In this document: positions 62,305 to 64,000 of the stretch, piece after piece
Layout: each line of letters begins with the position of its first letter
How positions within the stretch are numbered: position 1 is the stretch's first letter
NCBI RefSeq assembly: GCF_001667775.1
Contig: NZ_LZJI01000040.1
Span: 62,001-126,000, forward strand
Length of the DNA stretch: 64,000 nucleotides
Direction of reading: 5' to 3'
From: Mycobacterium sp. E1747
GTDB taxonomy: Bacteria > Actinomycetota > Actinomycetes > Mycobacteriales > Mycobacteriaceae
Notes under the pieces: model-generated
Database searches by the model: none
The model's input: the letters and a program-made list of their open reading frames with translations, nothing else
What the model was told of the DNA's origin: nothing
Translations under genes and position numbers: made by a program

Positions 62305-62414
62305 CGCAGCGGCTCGTTCGGGGGCTGGAGACGTCGGGACAGGTGCCGTGGCATGCGCAGATGGGCCAATCGTCAAAGGGTGCGGACACTTTCATCTGAT
62401 GCAGCCCGCAACAG
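62305..62414. repeat. degenerate duplicated block, copy 1
   Basis: About 110 bases similar to 63518-63630, including a 27-28 base identical stretch at its end (CTTTCATCTGATGCAGCC within it). The offset is about 1.21 kb, close to that of the 19-base repeat. Confidence 0.75.
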
Positions 62415-62595
62415 AAACTGGTGACGGGGGCGTGCTCAACAGGTGCGAGTTGCTTCTCTGACCCGGGTGAGGAACCGGAGAACCCGTCCAGAGCTGTGGG
62501 CCGGGCGTTGTGTCGTGGCCGTTAAATGTCTAAATGGGGTTGCGGGGTGACTTTGGTCTCTGCCGACGCCCTCCCACACGTGGGACGCTGTCGAG

Positions 62596-63315
62596 GTGAA
62601 GGCCAAATTCGTACTCGCGGCAGCCGCGACGGCTAGCGCGGCGGCGCTCGGATACGCCCGGCTTGTGCGGCCTCAGCTGTGGCGCTGGGGCGCCAGCGAC
62701 GAGGAAGTCGCCGGGCCGTTTCCCGGCGCGGAGTGGGTTCCCGGCGGCGCACGAGGGGTGACGATGGCCGTCACAATCGAGGCGCCGCCAGATCAAGTCT
62801 GGCCCTGGCTAGTTCAGCTGGGCGGTGATCGCGCCGGCTGGTACTCCTGGGATCACCTCGACAATGCCGGCGTGTCGAGTGCCCACGAGGTGCACCCTGA
62901 GTGGCAAGACCGCGTCGTCGGTGACCGTCTGAGGTTCCGCACGCCGGGGAGCCGGATCGTGGACTCCTTCGAGATCGCGATTCTCGAACCGAATCGGCTG
63001 CTCGGACTGTACTGGTTAAGCGACCTTCTCGGCCACGTCCTAGACCCGAAACAACCCAGGCCCCGGGCCTACACGGAAGGGCTGTGGTGCTTCTGGCTGA
63101 ACGAGCTTGAGGGCGGTCGAACACGTTTGGTGATCGGTGGGTATCAGGCCACACGACCCCGATGGTTGGAGCGGGTCTACAACTTCTGGATCTACGTTCC
63201 GGTCGTCTGGACCATGCAGGCCCGCATGATGACCGTGCTGAAGAGAAACGTTGAAGGCGCGGAGTGCTCCCGAGGCTTGAAATCTGTCCGAGGCCCAACA
63301 GTCACCGGATCCTGA
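62596..63315 (+). CDS. SRPBCC family protein
   Basis: A 239-residue protein of the START/SRPBCC (polyketide cyclase-like) fold, preceded by a short N-terminal hydrophobic segment (FVLAAAATASAAALGYA) that may be an anchor. The fold is suggested by VTIEAPPDQVWPWLVQLGGDRAGWY, VGDRLRFRTPG and LEGGRTRLVIGGYQ, ending in a helical C-terminus (WLERVYNFWIYVPVVWTMQARMM). Binds a hydrophobic ligand; which is unknown. It starts at GTG 62596 and is flanked on both sides by copies of the same repeat. Confidence 0.82.
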   Translation: MKAKFVLAAAATASAAALGYARLVRPQLWRWGASDEEVAGPFPGAEWVPGGARGVTMAVTIEAPPDQVWPWLVQLGGDRAGWYSWDHLDNAGVSSAHEVHPEWQDRVVGDRLRFRTPGSRIVDSFEIAILEPNRLLGLYWLSDLLGHVLDPKQPRPRAYTEGLWCFWLNELEGGRTRLVIGGYQATRPRWLERVYNFWIYVPVVWTMQARMMTVLKRNVEGAECSRGLKSVRGPTVTGS

Positions 63316-63336
63316 TAGCCCTTGCGGCCCAAGTCA

Positions 63337-63355
63337 ATTCGTCACCGTGACGTAT
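63337..63355. repeat. 19-base repeat with palindromic core, copy 2
   Basis: Identical to 62138-62156. A shorter match, CGTGACGTAT, also occurs at 50331-50340. Confidence 0.7.
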
Positions 63356-63517
63356 CGTCCAGGATATGGAAGAGAGGGAGCGGTCGCGGAAGGGCGGGGT
63401 CTCTGAACCTCGGCGTAAACAACCGATGAGACTGATATCGGATGCGATTCGAACGTCGGTCCGGCCCGCCGCAGTGGCTCAGATCCCTGTTTTTCCCTGT
63501 TTTCTATGCATAACTAT

Positions 63518-63630
63518 CGCAGCGGTTCGTTCGGGACTGGAGACGTCGGAACAGTCACCCGAGAACTGGGCAGATGAGGAGCCAATCGTCAACGGGTGCG
63601 AGCACTTTCATCTGATGCAGCCCGCAACAG
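63518..63630. repeat. degenerate duplicated block, copy 2
   Basis: Partner of 62305-62414, with a few short indels. The duplication brackets the SRPBCC gene. Confidence 0.75.
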
Positions 63631-63847
63631 ACTTTGCCGATAAGCGACATTATGTCAAGTTGGGCATTCCGCTGTTCATCAGATGAATCAGATCTACCCC
63701 CGACTGCGCATTGGCTACCCAGGTGGTTCGGTCGGGTCAGATGCCTGGACAGCAGCAGTGCCTGGTCGCGGCCGGTCGAGCCTTGCTGCCCCGAGGCGCC
63801 CCGATCGCGATCATCCCGATCGACAGGGTCCCAAGGGCCGCAGGCGA

Positions 63848-63964
63848 TCAGCACATGACGGCCGGCTCGCCGGTGTTGGGGCAGGTGGGAAGGCAGCTGA
63901 CCGATGTTGTTGAGACGGCGAAGGCGAGCAGCAGCACAAACAAGATTCTCTTACCCTTGTTCAT
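63848..63964 (-). CDS. possible small secreted cysteine-containing peptide
   Basis: A 38-residue frame: MNKGKRILFVLLLAFAVSTT is a basic start plus a hydrophobic core typical of a signal peptide, followed by SVSCLPTCPNTGEPAVMC with three cysteines. SVSC could be a lipobox-like site. The ribosome site is weak. A frame starting GTG overlaps its stop region, so a longer protein broken by a frameshift is also possible. No family is recognised. Confidence 0.4.
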   Translation of the reverse strand: MNKGKRILFVLLLAFAVSTTSVSCLPTCPNTGEPAVMC

Positions 63965-64000
63965 AACTGGAGAGTGTACGTCCAGCCAGGATCCCTCGTC

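Larger units (their letters stand above)
62032..62595. other. 564-bp intergenic region with palindromes and a decayed repeat copy
   Basis: No credible intact gene. Contents: the 14-base palindrome GCCTGCCGGCAGGC (62092-62105); ATTCGTCACCGTGACGTAT (62138-62156), repeated at 63337; a block 62305-62414 that is repeated at 63518-63630; and an unused GAAGGAGG at about 62050. On the minus strand the block spells a Cys-rich open segment (CCGLHQMKV then ICACHGTC) with no start codon, suggesting a gene remnant. Confidence 0.6.
63316..63847. other. region with second repeat copies, no clear gene
   Basis: Holds ATTCGTCACCGTGACGTAT at 63337-63355 and the second degenerate block at 63518-63630. A forward frame 63366-63686 and a minus frame around 63555-63854 exist but have no family features; the latter includes the repeat-derived CCGLHQMKVLAPVDDW. 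Probably decayed sequence. Confidence 0.5.

Noticed and set aside
63366..63686. 106-residue plus-strand frame
   Set aside because: Runs through repeat-derived, decayed sequence with no domain features.
1..64000. tRNA, rRNA, CRISPR array or insertion sequence
   Set aside because: None was recognised when reading the intergenic regions; no CCA-ended cloverleaf, phage, transposase or direct-repeat array.

Overview
High-GC sequence with the hallmarks of a slow-growing Mycobacterium: a PPE protein, a complete yrbE-mce operon, an MmpS/MmpL pair, rbpA, polyprenol-phosphate mannose synthase, pncA with all catalytic residues, mycobacterial lipoproteins and frequent GTG starts. Gene order from about 1 to 20 kb follows the M. 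tuberculosis Rv2053c-Rv2037c segment (remembered order: fxsA, Rv2052c, lnt/ppm1, rbpA, Rv2049c, lppI, lipT, pncA, Rv2042c, Rv2041c-Rv2037c), but pks12 and Rv2047c are absent between the Rv2049c-like gene and lppI, and several genes are inserted. A member or neighbour of the M. avium complex is my best guess; the species is not proven.

Layout. 1-5.3 kb: envelope and lipoprotein genes (fxsA end, amidohydrolase, lnt, ppm1) converging on rbpA. 5.4-13.1 kb: zinc-ribbon protein, lppI, lipT, a kinase-like fusion protein, gluconokinase, a repeat-bearing DoxX protein, pncA and an Rv2042c-like protein. 13.1-14.7 kb: a DoxX gene divergent from an ECF41/SigJ-type sigma factor, with a candidate ECF41 promoter. 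14.6-19.9 kb: a sugar ABC importer plus a patatin-like protein. 20.3-23.7 kb: DUF3097, efeO and efeB. 23.8-27.7 kb: OsmC, then a tightly coupled run cynS / acyl-CoA dehydrogenase-like / ECF sigma / zinc anti-sigma / formate-nitrite transporter. 27.8-28.8 kb: universal stress protein behind a DosR-like box. 28.6-33.1 kb: a three-enzyme aromatic-type catabolic operon divergent from its TetR gene, with two matching palindromes between them.

34.0-45.7 kb: yrbEA, yrbEB and mceA-F on the minus strand, followed 13 nt later by an unusual protein made of three tandem Phd/YefM-like repeats, and preceded by a TetR gene with palindromic sites. 45.9-51.3 kb: membrane acyltransferase, aldo/keto reductase, an epimerase remnant, an epimerase and fabG3. 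51.3-55.5 kb: mmpL, mmpS and a TetR gene sharing TGCACA-type operators. 55.7-64 kb: alpha/beta hydrolase, aldehyde dehydrogenase, a PPE-PPW protein, a CobW GTPase, TesB, an SRPBCC protein flanked by a decayed duplication, and a possible small secreted Cys peptide at the edge.

No insertion sequence, CRISPR array, tRNA or rRNA was recognised. The most unusual items are the triple-Phd protein attached to the mce operon and the cyanase/sigma/FNT operon.
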